Assembly: GCA_963767285.1 (NCBI GenBank)
Contig: CAVYDJ010000004.1
Span: forward strand, 930,001 to 994,000
Length of the DNA stretch: 64,000 nucleotides
Reading direction: 5' to 3'
Source of the DNA: WHSW01 sp963767285
GTDB lineage: Bacteria > Actinomycetota > Thermoleophilia > Solirubrobacterales > 70-9
Shown here: one piece after another, positions 40,618 to 49,113 of the stretch
How the letters are laid out: each line of letters opens with the position of its first letter
How positions within the stretch are numbered: the stretch's first letter is position 1
Notes under the pieces: model-generated
Database searches by the model: none
Told to the model about the DNA's origin: nothing
The model's input: the letters and a program-made list of their open reading frames with translations, nothing else
Translations under genes and position numbers: made by a program

Positions 40618-41066
40618 CCGACGAGGACGCGGTCGATCTCCGCCAGCGCGTCATCGAGCCGCTGGCGGGTCGCTCCGCGCATCATCGTCGAGCCGAGCCT
40701 CGAGAGCCCGCGCAGGGCGACGTCGCTGGTCAGCGTCACCTCCGTCCCCGACACCGCCGGGCCGAGCGTGATCTCGACGCTTGACGCGCGCAGGACGCGC
40801 TCGAACGGGGTGCCCTCGATCTGCTGCTCCCACTCATAGCGCCGCGGAGCCGTCGCCCCGGTGCAGCGGTAGTCGGCCCGGACGCCGGTTCCGCGCTCGG
40901 TCTCCATCACCACGGTCCAGTGAGCGCGGGCGCCGGCCGGGCCCCGGACGTCCTCAACGCGCTTCGCCCGTGGCCACCACCGCGGCATGTTGTGCGGGTC
41001 CGACACCAGGTCCCAGACGCGGTCCTGGTCGACGGGGATCACCCGCGTTCGGGTGACGCGCGGCAC
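40614..41066 (-). CDS. SRPBCC (polyketide cyclase/START-like) family protein
   Basis: The 150-residue product starts VTRTRVIPVDQDRVWDLVSD and has PHNMPRWWPRAKRVEDV and a late helix MMRGATRQRLDDALAEIDRV, the helix-grip fold pattern of SRPBCC proteins, which bind hydrophobic ligands. The ligand is unknown. GTG 41066; stop overlaps the AGPS-like start. Coupling to a lipid-type flavoenzyme suggests lipid binding, which is only inferred. Confidence 0.72.
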   Translation of the reverse strand: MPRVTRTRVIPVDQDRVWDLVSDPHNMPRWWPRAKRVEDVRGPAGARAHWTVVMETERGTGVRADYRCTGATAPRRYEWEQQIEGTPFERVLRASSVEITLGPAVSGTEVTLTSDVALRGLSRLGSTMMRGATRQRLDDALAEIDRVLVG

Positions 41067-41075
41067 AGCGCCCGG

Positions 41076-41831
41076 CTATTCCGCCGCCGACTTCAGGCGC
41101 CGCAGGTCGCGAACCAGCAGCAGATGCTTGAGGTGGCCGCAGACCGCGGCCAGGCTCTCGAGGTTCTCGACCGCCTCCTTGCGCCGCGCCTGGCTGCGGG
41201 AGCGCAGCTGCGCGCTGAGCAGCTGCTCGAGCAGGTTCGCCTCGCGATCCGCGGAGGTCTTGAAGACCCGCAGGTTGCGCCCACCGACCCCGAACTTCGA
41301 GAGCTCGGCTGCCGCGCGGACGATCTCGAGGTCGGTCTCGTCGTAGGCGTCGCGGCCGTCCCGCCGCTTCGCGGAGACGATCCCGAAGTCCTGCAGCTCG
41401 CGCAGGAACTGCTCGCCGACGCCCGCCTCCGCGAGCAGCTCGTCGGCCGTAAAGCTCGTCACCGCCTCGCCCACCGAGGCGGCACGGCGCTTCTGGCCCT
41501 CCCCGCTCGGGCGGCGGCCCGTGAAGTCGCCGGTCGCCAGCTCCTGGCGGATCACCCGCAGGGGCAGGAACTCGTCGCGCTGCATGCGCAGGATCGCCCG
41601 CAGGCGCTCGACGTCCGCCTGGCTGTAGAGCCGGTACCCGCCCGCGGTGCGACGCGGTGCGAGCAGCTTCTGGTCCTCCAGGTAGCGGATCTTGGAGATC
41701 GAGATGTCGTCGAACTCCTGGCCGAGGATCTTCGCCACCGCGCCGATCGTCAGGGCCTTGCGCGGGCGCGAGTCGCCGCGCACGCCCTCGCGCTCCTGCC
41801 CAACCGCTTCCTTACCCGCCATTACAGCCAT
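41076..41831 (-). CDS. MerR family regulator, FtsR-like
   Basis: A 251-residue protein with an N-terminal MerR winged HTH (KALTIGAVAKIL, ISKIRYLEDQKLLAPRRTAG and GYRLYSQADVERLRAIL). A long helical C-terminal region includes RRDGRDAYDETDLEIVRAAA. Length and position directly after an FHA gene match the FtsR/Rv1828 regulators of mycobacteria and corynebacteria, which follow garA/odhI and control ftsZ. ATG 41831 has GAGGTGAGGGG just upstream; a second in-frame ATG is at 41822. FHA stop is 7 nt away. Confidence 0.78.
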   Translation of the reverse strand: MAVMAGKEAVGQEREGVRGDSRPRKALTIGAVAKILGQEFDDISISKIRYLEDQKLLAPRRTAGGYRLYSQADVERLRAILRMQRDEFLPLRVIRQELATGDFTGRRPSGEGQKRRAASVGEAVTSFTADELLAEAGVGEQFLRELQDFGIVSAKRRDGRDAYDETDLEIVRAAAELSKFGVGGRNLRVFKTSADREANLLEQLLSAQLRSRSQARRKEAVENLESLAAVCGHLKHLLLVRDLRRLKSAAE

Positions 41832-41838
41832 CCGCCCC

Positions 41839-42309
41839 TCACCTCTCCAGGTAACTGAGCTTGTATTTGCCGATCTGGATCTCATCGCCGTCCTCCAGCC
41901 GGTGCGACTCGATCCGGCGCCGGTTGACGTAGGTGCCGTTCAGCGAGCCGAGGTCGTCGATGTAGTAGCCGTCCTGCCGGTGGACGAGCAGGGCGTGGTT
42001 GCGCGACACCGTGACGTCATCCAGGAAGACGGCCGCGTCGGGCGTCCGGCCGATGCTGATCCGCTCCTGGTCGACGGTAAAGCTCTCGCCCGCGCGCCCG
42101 CCGCCCGAGCGGATCACCAGCGCGGCGCCCGACTTGTCGACCTCCTCGTCGATGTCGATCGGCGTGAACTCTCCGGTTTCGTCGACCTTGTAGGTCATCG
42201 TCGTCGGCTCGTTGGCGCCCTCGGGACGGCCGAGGTACGCCCCGCACTTCTGGCAGTAGTTCGCGCCCTCGGGGTTGACGAACCCGCATTCGGGGCAGTG
42301 CACCGCCAT
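41839..42309 (-). CDS. Zinc-ribbon FHA protein, GarA/OdhI-like
   Basis: The 156-residue protein has an N-terminal Cys4 zinc ribbon (C5, C8, C19, C22), then a Thr-rich segment EPTTMTYKVDETGEF (about 34-48), then an FHA domain with ISIGRTPDA, VTVSRNHALL and LGSLNGTYVNRR, the residues that bind phosphothreonine. GarA/OdhI control 2-oxoglutarate metabolism and are switched by phosphorylation of an N-terminal ETT motif by PknB/PknG. The PTTMT segment may be the analogue (inference). The added zinc ribbon is unlike mycobacterial GarA. Confidence 0.8.
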   Translation of the reverse strand: MAVHCPECGFVNPEGANYCQKCGAYLGRPEGANEPTTMTYKVDETGEFTPIDIDEEVDKSGAALVIRSGGGRAGESFTVDQERISIGRTPDAAVFLDDVTVSRNHALLVHRQDGYYIDDLGSLNGTYVNRRRIESHRLEDGDEIQIGKYKLSYLER

Positions 42310-42339
42310 CGCTCAGCCTTTTCCCCCGGCCTCGTTCAC

Positions 42340-42615
42340 CTAGGACTCTTCTCCCTCCGGTGCCGGGACCTTGCCGAGCAGAATGTCGGTGAGCTGCTGG
42401 ACATCGGCCCCGGAGAGCGATGACTCGCCGCTCTCGCGCTTCACCTTGAGCCGGTTGACCAGCTCGGCGCGCAGAATGTCGATCTTCCCGTGCAGGGTCC
42501 GGCGCCGGTAGGAGACTTCGCGCTCCTCGTCGGTGAGCTCGCTGATCAGGTCCTTGAGCTCCTCGTCGCTCATCTCCCCGAGATCCGGAAACGTGTCTTC
42601 GTACTCCGTCGTCAT
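42340..42615 (-). CDS. RsiG-like c-di-GMP-binding anti-sigma protein
   Basis: The 91-residue product is mostly one long helical hairpin. It contains the RsiG c-di-GMP signature E-X3-S-X2-R-X3-Q-X3-D almost intact: E31, S35, R38, H42 (in place of Gln) and D46, in REVSYRRRTLHGKIDILRAE. RsiG holds the sigma factor WhiG inactive when bound to c-di-GMP; deep-branching actinobacteria have single-motif homodimeric forms. ATG 42615 gives the natural N-terminus MTTEYEDTFPDLGEMSD; a longer frame upstream is unlikely. It sits between pgsA and the FHA gene. Confidence 0.7.
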   Translation of the reverse strand: MTTEYEDTFPDLGEMSDEELKDLISELTDEEREVSYRRRTLHGKIDILRAELVNRLKVKRESGESSLSGADVQQLTDILLGKVPAPEGEES

Positions 42616-42687
42616 CTCATCCCCGAAAATCGTGTTATCCGGCGCACCCGGCCGGCTCGTCGCGATTATAGGGCCGATCCACAAACT

Positions 42688-43314
42688 TCAAGTAGAGCTT
42701 GACGGTTGCACGGCGGCCTGCGGCCGATGGGCGAGCGCGGCCCGCACGTACGTGTAGGTCGCGAGCACGGCCATCGCGACCCCGATCACGAAGCCGGCGC
42801 GGATGATCCACCAGTCGACGACCATGCTCCAGAAGATCCCGCCGAAGACCAGGAAGACGCCGATCCGCCCGATCCAGTTGATCTCGAGGTCGATCCCGCG
42901 TCGCAGTGACACTTGCGCGAGCACCAGGGTCACCACCTCGCGGACGGCGAGAATCGCCAGGGCCCAGCGCGGCAGGAGCTCGAAATGCCAGCAGACGACG
43001 GCCCCCGAGAGCACGGCGAGGCGGTCGACGACCGGGTCGAGCAGGGCCCCCATGCGCGAGTACTGACCGGTGGCGCGGGCCAGGAAGCCGTCGACGTAGT
43101 CGCCGCCGGTGATCGCCAGGTAGATGAGGGCCGCGGCCGCGGACTGGCCGTCGCCGGAGTCGAACGCGACCACCAGGAAGACCGGGATCAGCGCCAGGCG
43201 GACGTAGCCGACCAGGTTCGGGATCGTCCACGGGTGCAGCGGCGCCCCCCGCTTGGTCGCGCTCGGCGAGGGGCCGGAGCGATCGATCCCGAACAGGCGG
43301 CGCTTCGAGGGCAC
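42688..43314 (-). CDS. pgsA: CDP-diacylglycerol-glycerol-3-phosphate phosphatidyltransferase-like
   Basis: A 208-residue CDP-alcohol phosphatidyltransferase. The family motif D-X2-DG-X2-AR-X8-G-X3-D-X3-D is complete in DYVDGFLARATGQYSRMGAL followed by LDPVVDR (about residues 72-98). Four to six membrane helices are visible. The N-terminal PWTIPNLVGYVRLALIP is typical of PgsA-type enzymes that make phosphatidylglycerophosphate; the exact alcohol is inferred. GTG start, 11 nt after proS, so probably one operon. Confidence 0.85.
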   Translation of the reverse strand: MPSKRRLFGIDRSGPSPSATKRGAPLHPWTIPNLVGYVRLALIPVFLVVAFDSGDGQSAAAALIYLAITGGDYVDGFLARATGQYSRMGALLDPVVDRLAVLSGAVVCWHFELLPRWALAILAVREVVTLVLAQVSLRRGIDLEINWIGRIGVFLVFGGIFWSMVVDWWIIRAGFVIGVAMAVLATYTYVRAALAHRPQAAVQPSSST

Positions 43315-43325
43315 CCGCGAGGACC

Positions 43326-45011
43326 TCAGTCGAGCGCGTCGAGGATCTCGCCGGCGCGCCGCGCCGCATCGGCGACCTCGAGTCGGTGGTCGGCGCCCGA
43401 GCGCCGCTCCTGCGCCTCCACCTCCCCATCGGCGAGCGCGCGCTTGCCCACCACGATCCGCATCGGGCAGCCAAGCAGTTCGGCGTCGGTGAACTTCTCG
43501 CCCGGGCCGGCGTCGCGGTCGTCGTAGAGCGGATCCAGGCCCGCCTCGCCGAGCTGCGCGTACAGCTCCTCGGCCGCCTCGAGCGTCTCGTCACCGGCCT
43601 TGCCGAGCGCCACCAGGTGAACCTGCCAGGGCGCCAGCGGCCGTGGCCAGACGATCCCCTTCTCGTCGGCGTTCTGCTCGATCGAGGCGGCGACGATCCG
43701 CGCCGGACCGATCCCGTAGCTGCCCATCACGATCGGCCTCTCCTTGCCGTCGGCGTCGAGATAGGTCGCGCTGAGCGGCTCGGAGTAGCGCGTGCCGAGC
43801 TTGAAGATGTTGCCGACCTCGATCGCCGTCTCGATCGCGATCGGGTCGCCGCCCGGCGACAGGTCGCCGGCCTCGACGCGGCGGATATCGAGCTCCTCGA
43901 ACTGGAAGTCGCGGCCGGGCTCCACGCCGATCAGGTGCGTGTCGGCCCGGTTGGCGCCCGCGAAGTAGCCGCCGCCCTGGATCGCGGCGTCCTTGATCAC
44001 CGGCAGCTCGGCGCCGACCGGGCCGATGAACCCCGGTGGCCCCAGCTCGGCCTCGATCTCCTCGGTGGTGGCCTGGCGGAAGTCGGTGCCGAGGGCGTTT
44101 CGCAGCTTGATCTCGTTGAGGCGGTGGTCGCCGCGGACCAGCGCAACCACCATGCCGCGGCCCTCGACGATCACCGGCATCGCCTTCAGCGCGGCGCCCG
44201 GAGCGACGCCAAGCGCCTCCGAGACGTCGTCGACCGTGGTCAGGCCGGGCGTCGGGACCTCGCGCGGGGTGTCGAGCCCCGGCGGCAGCTCGACCGGCTG
44301 CGCCGTCGCCGAGGCGACCTCGACGTTGGCGGCGTAACCCGGCGCCAGCGCGACCTCGTCCTCGCCCGCCGCGCAGGGGGCCATGTACTCGTGGGCGCCC
44401 GTGCCGCCCATCATCCCGACGTCGGACTCGACCTCATACCAGCGCAGCTCGCAGCGGTCGAGGATCCGTGCGTAGGCGCCGCGGTGGAGCTCATAGCTCG
44501 CGTCCAGTCCCTCCTCGTCGCGGTCGAACGAATAGGAGTCCTTCATCGTGAACTCGCGCGTGCGCAGAACGCCCGCGCGCGGGCGCGCCTCGTCGCGCTC
44601 CTTGATCTGCACGTGGTAGAGGATCTTCGGCAGCTCGCGGTAGGAGCGGATATCGCGGGCGACGTGGGTCGTCAGCGCTTCCTCGTGGGTCAGTGCCAGC
44701 ACGTGCGGCGAGTCCTTGCGGTCGTTCAGCTTGAACAGCTCGGCGATCTCGTAGCGCCCGGTGCGCTGCCACAGCTCGGCCGGCTGGAGGACCGGCATCA
44801 GCATCTCCTGGCCGCCGATGCCGTCGATCTCGTCGCGGATCACCGCCTCGACCCGCTTGATCACCCGGTAGCCCGCCGGCAGCCAGGTCCAGAGTCCGGC
44901 ACCGAGCTGGCGCACGAGCCCGGCCCGCACCATCAGCCGGTGCGAGAGCGACTCGGCGTCCGCCGGGTCCTCGCGCAGGGTGGGCAGGAAGTAGGTCGAC
45001 AGGCGGGACAC
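43326..45011 (-). CDS. proS: Prolyl-tRNA synthetase
   Basis: The 561-residue class II synthetase has motif 1 in RVEAVIRDEIDGIGGQEMLM, motif 2 in FTMKDSYSFDRDEE, the editing (INS/YbaK-like) domain around LKAMPVIVEGRGMVVALVRG, motif 3 in GSYGIGPARIVAAS, and a C-terminal anticodon domain. It charges tRNA-Pro and edits mischarged Ala. GTG start preceded by TAGGCT at 9 nt. It leads the operon running to the AGPS-like gene. Confidence 0.94.
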   Translation of the reverse strand: MSRLSTYFLPTLREDPADAESLSHRLMVRAGLVRQLGAGLWTWLPAGYRVIKRVEAVIRDEIDGIGGQEMLMPVLQPAELWQRTGRYEIAELFKLNDRKDSPHVLALTHEEALTTHVARDIRSYRELPKILYHVQIKERDEARPRAGVLRTREFTMKDSYSFDRDEEGLDASYELHRGAYARILDRCELRWYEVESDVGMMGGTGAHEYMAPCAAGEDEVALAPGYAANVEVASATAQPVELPPGLDTPREVPTPGLTTVDDVSEALGVAPGAALKAMPVIVEGRGMVVALVRGDHRLNEIKLRNALGTDFRQATTEEIEAELGPPGFIGPVGAELPVIKDAAIQGGGYFAGANRADTHLIGVEPGRDFQFEELDIRRVEAGDLSPGGDPIAIETAIEVGNIFKLGTRYSEPLSATYLDADGKERPIVMGSYGIGPARIVAASIEQNADEKGIVWPRPLAPWQVHLVALGKAGDETLEAAEELYAQLGEAGLDPLYDDRDAGPGEKFTDAELLGCPMRIVVGKRALADGEVEAQERRSGADHRLEVADAARRAGEILDALD

Positions 45012-45020
45012 GGGGCGGCC

Positions 45021-45026
45021 AGCCTA
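45021..45026 (-). promoter_or_regulatory. Putative -10 box of proS (TAGGCT)
   Basis: TAGGCT ends 9 nt before GTG 45011. Confidence 0.5.
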
Positions 45027-45446
45027 CCTGTGCAGCCGGTGCACGATCTCGAGCTTGATCCCGTCGGGGTCGTAGAAGAAGACCGCGTAGTAGCCGGGTG
45101 TGTAGTCGTACTCGGCCGGCTCGCTCTCGATCTCCGCGCCGCGCTCGCGCAGCCATGCGGCCCGCTCGTCCACGAGCTCGCGGCTGTCGGCGAAGAAGGC
45201 GACGTGGTGCACTCCCACCGCGTAGCGGTCATACGGCGTCGGATGGGCCGCCGACTGGGCTTGACGCAGGCTCACCGACGCGCCTCCCGTGCCGCCGATA
45301 TAGACGACCTTCTCGCCGCGCTCGCCCACGATCTCGCTGTTGCGAGTGAATCCGAGCGGCTCCAGGAGGCCGTTGTAGAACTCCAGGCTGCGGTCGAGAT
45401 CGGTGACGACGAGGTCGAGATGGTCGACGCCGCGAACGGGATCCAC
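45024..45446 (-). CDS. Glyoxalase/VOC family protein
   Basis: A 140-residue VOC-fold protein starting DPVRGVDHLDLVVTDLDRSL, with YAVGVHHVAFFADSREL and AVFFYDPDGIKLEIVHRLH. These give two beta-alpha-beta-beta-beta repeats with metal ligands His in VDHLDL, HHVAF and Glu in KLEIVH. The reaction is unknown. GTG 45446 shares bases with the ispG stop (TAGTG), so it is coupled to ispG. Confidence 0.8.
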   Translation of the reverse strand: MDPVRGVDHLDLVVTDLDRSLEFYNGLLEPLGFTRNSEIVGERGEKVVYIGGTGGASVSLRQAQSAAHPTPYDRYAVGVHHVAFFADSRELVDERAAWLRERGAEIESEPAEYDYTPGYYAVFFYDPDGIKLEIVHRLHR

Positions 45447-46738
45447 TAGGCGCGGGTGAAGCGGCGGCCGGCCGTCGGTGAGGCCGCCTCGTCGAGCTCG
45501 ACCTTCTTGCCTTTGACGGGCTTCAGGAACGGCTCGGCGGTGACGTCGTTGCCCTCCTCGCGGGCCTTCTCGGCCTCCATGGCCGCGATCCGCTCGGGCG
45601 TCAGCTCGTCGGCGTTCTCGTCCTCGATCCGCTGGAGCCACTCGGCGCCCTCGGCCGCCTCGCGATCGTCGACCTCGATCGAGCCGCGGTCGAGCGACTT
45701 GTCGATCTCGCGGAAGAGCGCGTCCACCAGGTCGTCCTGCGGCACCTTCTTCAGCGGCTTGCCGTGGGCGAAGATCAGGCCCTCGTTCTTGGCGCCGGTG
45801 ATCCCGAAGTCGGCGTGCGAGGCCTCGCCGATGCCGTTCACCGCGCAGCCGAGCACCGCCACCTCGATCGGCTCCTCGTAGGCCTCCAGGCGCCGCTCGA
45901 TCTCCGCGACGACGGAGTCCATGTCGAACTGCAGCCGGCCGCAGGTCGGGCAGGCGATCAGCACCGGGCCGCGCTCGCGCAGCTGCAGCGCCTTGAGGAT
46001 CTCCCAGGCGACCTTGACCTCCTCCTCGGCGTGGAAGGTCGAGAGGCTGATCCGGATCGTGTCCCCCACCCCGTCCGCCAGGAGCGTCCCAAGTCCGACC
46101 GCCGACTTCAGCGAGCCCGACCACTTGGTCCCGGCCTCCGTGATCCCCAGGTGGATCGGGTACGGGATCCTGTCCGCGAGCAGCCGGTTGGCGGCGATCG
46201 TGTTCGGGACGTTCGTCGACTTGATCGAGACCTTGAAGTCCTCGAAGTCGAGCGACTCCATCATCTCGACGAACTCGGCCGCGGCCGTGACCAGCGCCTC
46301 GACGGGGTTGTCTCGCTCCAACGCGTGCAGGTGTTTTGGCAGCGACCCGGAGTTGACGCCGATCCGCATCGGTACCCCCGCCTCGGTCGCCTTCACGGCC
46401 ACCTCGGCCACCTTCTCGCGGCCGCCGATGTTGCCGGGGTTCAGCCGGATGCAGTGCGCGCCGGCGTCGATCGCCTTCAGCGCCAGGGTGTGGTTGAAGT
46501 GAATGTCCGCGATCACGGGGATCGGCGACCGCTTGACGATCGTCTTCAGCGCCACGACATCGTCGTCACGCGGCACGGCGACGCGGACCAGGTCCGCCCC
46601 CGCCTCGGCGACCCGGTGGATCTGGTCCATGGTCGCCTCGAGGTTGGCGGTCTCGGTCTTGGTCATTGTCTGCACGACGACCGGTGCGCCGCCGCCGATC
46701 GGGACGCCGCCGACGAAGATTTGGCGCTTGGATGCCAC
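45446..46738 (-). CDS. ispG: 4-Hydroxy-3-methylbut-2-enyl diphosphate synthase
   Basis: The 430-residue protein has the TIM-barrel start VQTMTKTETANLEATMDQI, RVAVPRDDDV, AGAHCIRLNPGNIG and GVNSGSLP. The [4Fe-4S] region has CPTCGRLQFD and LGCAVNGIGEA, giving three Cys ligands. IspG makes HMBPP from MEcPP, the penultimate step of the MEP isoprenoid pathway; dxr of the same pathway is at 53533. A C-terminal extension of about 50 charged residues is unusual in length. Start GTG, with CACAAT-like sequence upstream. Confidence 0.93.
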   Translation of the reverse strand: MASKRQIFVGGVPIGGGAPVVVQTMTKTETANLEATMDQIHRVAEAGADLVRVAVPRDDDVVALKTIVKRSPIPVIADIHFNHTLALKAIDAGAHCIRLNPGNIGGREKVAEVAVKATEAGVPMRIGVNSGSLPKHLHALERDNPVEALVTAAAEFVEMMESLDFEDFKVSIKSTNVPNTIAANRLLADRIPYPIHLGITEAGTKWSGSLKSAVGLGTLLADGVGDTIRISLSTFHAEEEVKVAWEILKALQLRERGPVLIACPTCGRLQFDMDSVVAEIERRLEAYEEPIEVAVLGCAVNGIGEASHADFGITGAKNEGLIFAHGKPLKKVPQDDLVDALFREIDKSLDRGSIEVDDREAAEGAEWLQRIEDENADELTPERIAAMEAEKAREEGNDVTAEPFLKPVKGKKVELDEAASPTAGRRFTRA

Positions 46739-46841
46739 GGGAACATTGTGACAGCGGCCGATTTCGCGCCACGGGTACGGGTACCGTTGCGGCTTAGTCG
46801 AGATTCGGGAGCTGGGCCCCGCGCCACCCCCGGCCGGGGAC

Positions 46842-46847
46842 TAGTGT
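46842..46847 (+). promoter_or_regulatory. Putative -10 box (TAGTGT) of the gene starting at 46857
   Basis: TAGTGT ends 9 nt before GTG 46857. Confidence 0.4.
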
Positions 46848-46856
46848 GCCCGTTGG

Positions 46857-48152
46857 GTGACTGAGAACGCGCGAGATCTCGACGTCGTCGTCTTCGGCGC
46901 CACGGGCGTGACCGGGCGCCAGGTCGCGCGCTACCTGAGCGAGACCGAGGCGCGCTGGGGAGCCGCCGGGCGCGATCCGGCCAAGCTCGAGCGCACGCTC
47001 GCGGAGGTCGGAGCGGCGCCGACCGAGACGCTCCACGCGGAGCTGGAAGACCAGCGCTCGCTGGACGTGATGGCCGAGCGCGCGCGGGTGGTCCTCAACC
47101 TGGTCGGGCCGTACACCCCCCGCGGGCGCCCGGTCATCGAAGCGTGCGTCGACGGAGGGGCTCATTACGCCGACCTGACCGGGGAGATCCCCTTCGTCGG
47201 CGAGATGGTCGCCCAATTCCATCAGGCGGCCGTCGACGCCGGCGTGAAGATCGTCCAGGTCTGCGGCTTCGAGGCGTTGCCCCCCGATCTCGCGGTCCTG
47301 CTCGCAGCTGAGACCGCCCGCGAGCGTTTCGGCGAGGAGCTGGCCGACGTCGACGTCTCCGTCGCGATCACCGGGCGCCCGCCCGGCGCTCCGCGACCCT
47401 CGGACATGATCTCCGGCGGGACCTTCCAGAGCATCGCCGAGATGGTCGGCCACCCCAACCCCGGTGCGCTCACCGACCCCGCCGCGCTCGTGCCCGACCC
47501 GCAGCTGGCGGCGGCGATCAGGACGCGCAGCCCGATCGACCTGCGACCTCGTCGCAACGCTCGCGGCGTCGTGGTCGGGCCGATGGCCCCGGCGCCGTTC
47601 ATCAACCCCGCGGTCATCCACCGGACCGCGGCGCTCGCGGCCGCCGAGCGGGGGAGCACGACCGAGCCCTTCCGCTACCGCGAGGGGATCGCGCTCGACG
47701 GTTCTCCTCTCACGCTGCCATTCCGCTTCGGGGCGGCCGGTGTGCTTGCCGGCACCCAGGTCGGGATCCGGGCGCTCACCCGCGCCCGCCCGGCGGTGCG
47801 GTCGCGGATCGCGAGCGGCCTGCGCTCGGCGCTTCCCTCGTCGGGGTTCGGCCCGGCGGCCGATCGGCTCGAGCCCTGGCGCTGGCGCTTCGACGTCGAT
47901 GCGACGACGACCGGCTCGAACCGCGTCGGGGTCGCCGTCGAGGCCGCCGGACACCCCGGCTACCTCGCGACCGCGCGGATGCTGGGCGAGGCGGGGCTGA
48001 TGATGGCCGAGGAGGGCGTGACGCCCGACCGTGCCGGATGCCTGACGCCGGCACTGGCGCTCGGCACCGCGGCGCTGGAGCGCTTCGAGCGCGCCCAGAT
48101 GCGGTTCGCCCTCGCCGAGGGCGCGGTCCTTGCCGAGCAGAGCCCGGTGTGA
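46857..48152 (+). CDS. Saccharopine dehydrogenase-like/trans-acting enoyl reductase-like protein
   Basis: A 431-residue NAD(P)-binding protein with LDVVVFGATGVTGRQVARYL at the N-terminus (GxxGxxG), VVLNLVGPYTPRGRPVIEAC and HYADLTGE, then FEALPPDLAVLLAA. These match the saccharopine-dehydrogenase-like family, which in mycobacteria includes trans-acting enoyl reductases of lipid synthesis. True lysine-pathway activity is unlikely because the C-terminal domain differs. It stands alone between ispG and a secreted protein. Confidence 0.8.
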   Translation: MTENARDLDVVVFGATGVTGRQVARYLSETEARWGAAGRDPAKLERTLAEVGAAPTETLHAELEDQRSLDVMAERARVVLNLVGPYTPRGRPVIEACVDGGAHYADLTGEIPFVGEMVAQFHQAAVDAGVKIVQVCGFEALPPDLAVLLAAETARERFGEELADVDVSVAITGRPPGAPRPSDMISGGTFQSIAEMVGHPNPGALTDPAALVPDPQLAAAIRTRSPIDLRPRRNARGVVVGPMAPAPFINPAVIHRTAALAAAERGSTTEPFRYREGIALDGSPLTLPFRFGAAGVLAGTQVGIRALTRARPAVRSRIASGLRSALPSSGFGPAADRLEPWRWRFDVDATTTGSNRVGVAVEAAGHPGYLATARMLGEAGLMMAEEGVTPDRAGCLTPALALGTAALERFERAQMRFALAEGAVLAEQSPV

Positions 48153-48165
48153 GAGAGTGCGGGGC

Positions 48166-49113
48166 GTGCGCAAGGGACTCGCACTCAGGCTGACCGTGGC
48201 AGGACTGTCGGGGCTGACCGGCCTCGCGATCGCCGCACCCACGGCGCCGGCGTCTCAGCACCTGATGGTCATCAGCGAGGTGGGCGTCAATATCGGCACG
48301 GAGAGGGCGTTCATCGAGCTGCAGATGTACTCGCCCGGCCAGAACTTCGTCAACACGCACCCGGTCAGGTTCTACGGCGCCACCGGCGGCGTGCAGGCGA
48401 GTTTTACCCTTGACGCGGCCCACGGGAGCGCTCCGAACGGCGACAACCAGCGCACGATCCTGGTCGGCGACACGGGGACGCTCGGCACGCCCGATTTCAT
48501 TTACGACCAGCTGAACGACGCGATCAGCGTCCTCGGAGCGGGCGGCGCGGCCTGCTGGGACACGTTCGACTGCGTCGCCTGGGGCAACTTCAACAACACC
48601 AGCGGCACGCCCCTGCCCTCGCCGACCGGGACGAACGCGCCCGCGATGGCGCTCGGGGAATCGCTGAACCGCTCGATCGCGCCCAACTGCGCCACCCTGC
48701 TCGAGGCTGGGGACGACACGAACAACGGCACCGACTTCGCGCTCGCCACACCGCCCACGCCCCGCAACAACGCGACGGCTCCGACCGAGACCGCCTGCGG
48801 CGGTGGCGGCGGAGGGGGCGGTGGCGGCGGAGGGGGTGGCGGCGACACCGAGGCGCCCGAGACCACGATCACCAAGCAGCCAAAGGCGAAGACCGAGAAG
48901 ACGACCGCGAAGTTCAAGTTCGACTCCAGCGAGGCCGGCTCGACGTTCCTGTGCAAGTTCGACAAGAAGCCGTTCAAGAAGTGCTCCTCGCCGAGCAAGT
49001 ACAAGAACCTCAAGCCCGGCAAGCACAAGTTCAAGGTCAAGGCGACCGACGCCGCCGGCAACGCCGACCCGACGCCGGCGAAGGCGAAGTTCAAGGTCCT
49101 CGAGAAGGACTAG
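48166..49113 (+). CDS. Secreted protein with lamin-tail-like and Ig-like parts joined by poly-Gly
   Basis: The 315-residue product has a signal peptide (LTVAGLSGLTGLAIAAPTAPA). Its N-terminal domain begins LMVISEVGVNIGTERAFIEL, like a lamin-tail domain. A 15-residue glycine run follows, then a Lys-rich Ig-like module with FLCKFDKKPFKKC, YKNLKPGKHKFKVKATDAAG. That module is common as repeated Ig-like units in actinobacterial surface proteins. Function is probably surface adhesion or structure, unproven. GTG 48166 starts 13 nt after the upstream stop codon. Confidence 0.65.
   Translation: MRKGLALRLTVAGLSGLTGLAIAAPTAPASQHLMVISEVGVNIGTERAFIELQMYSPGQNFVNTHPVRFYGATGGVQASFTLDAAHGSAPNGDNQRTILVGDTGTLGTPDFIYDQLNDAISVLGAGGAACWDTFDCVAWGNFNNTSGTPLPSPTGTNAPAMALGESLNRSIAPNCATLLEAGDDTNNGTDFALATPPTPRNNATAPTETACGGGGGGGGGGGGGGGDTEAPETTITKQPKAKTEKTTAKFKFDSSEAGSTFLCKFDKKPFKKCSSPSKYKNLKPGKHKFKVKATDAAGNADPTPAKAKFKVLEKD
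48802..48837 (+). repeat. 18-nt tandem repeat coding for glycine
   Basis: The unit GGTGGCGGCGGAGGGGGC is followed at once by a copy differing only in the last base. It codes for the glycine linker and may vary in copy number by slippage. Confidence 0.7.

Noticed and set aside
48802..48837. The poly-glycine repeat as a CRISPR-like or mobile repeat
   Set aside because: It has only two 18-nt units, is in frame, and codes a glycine linker.
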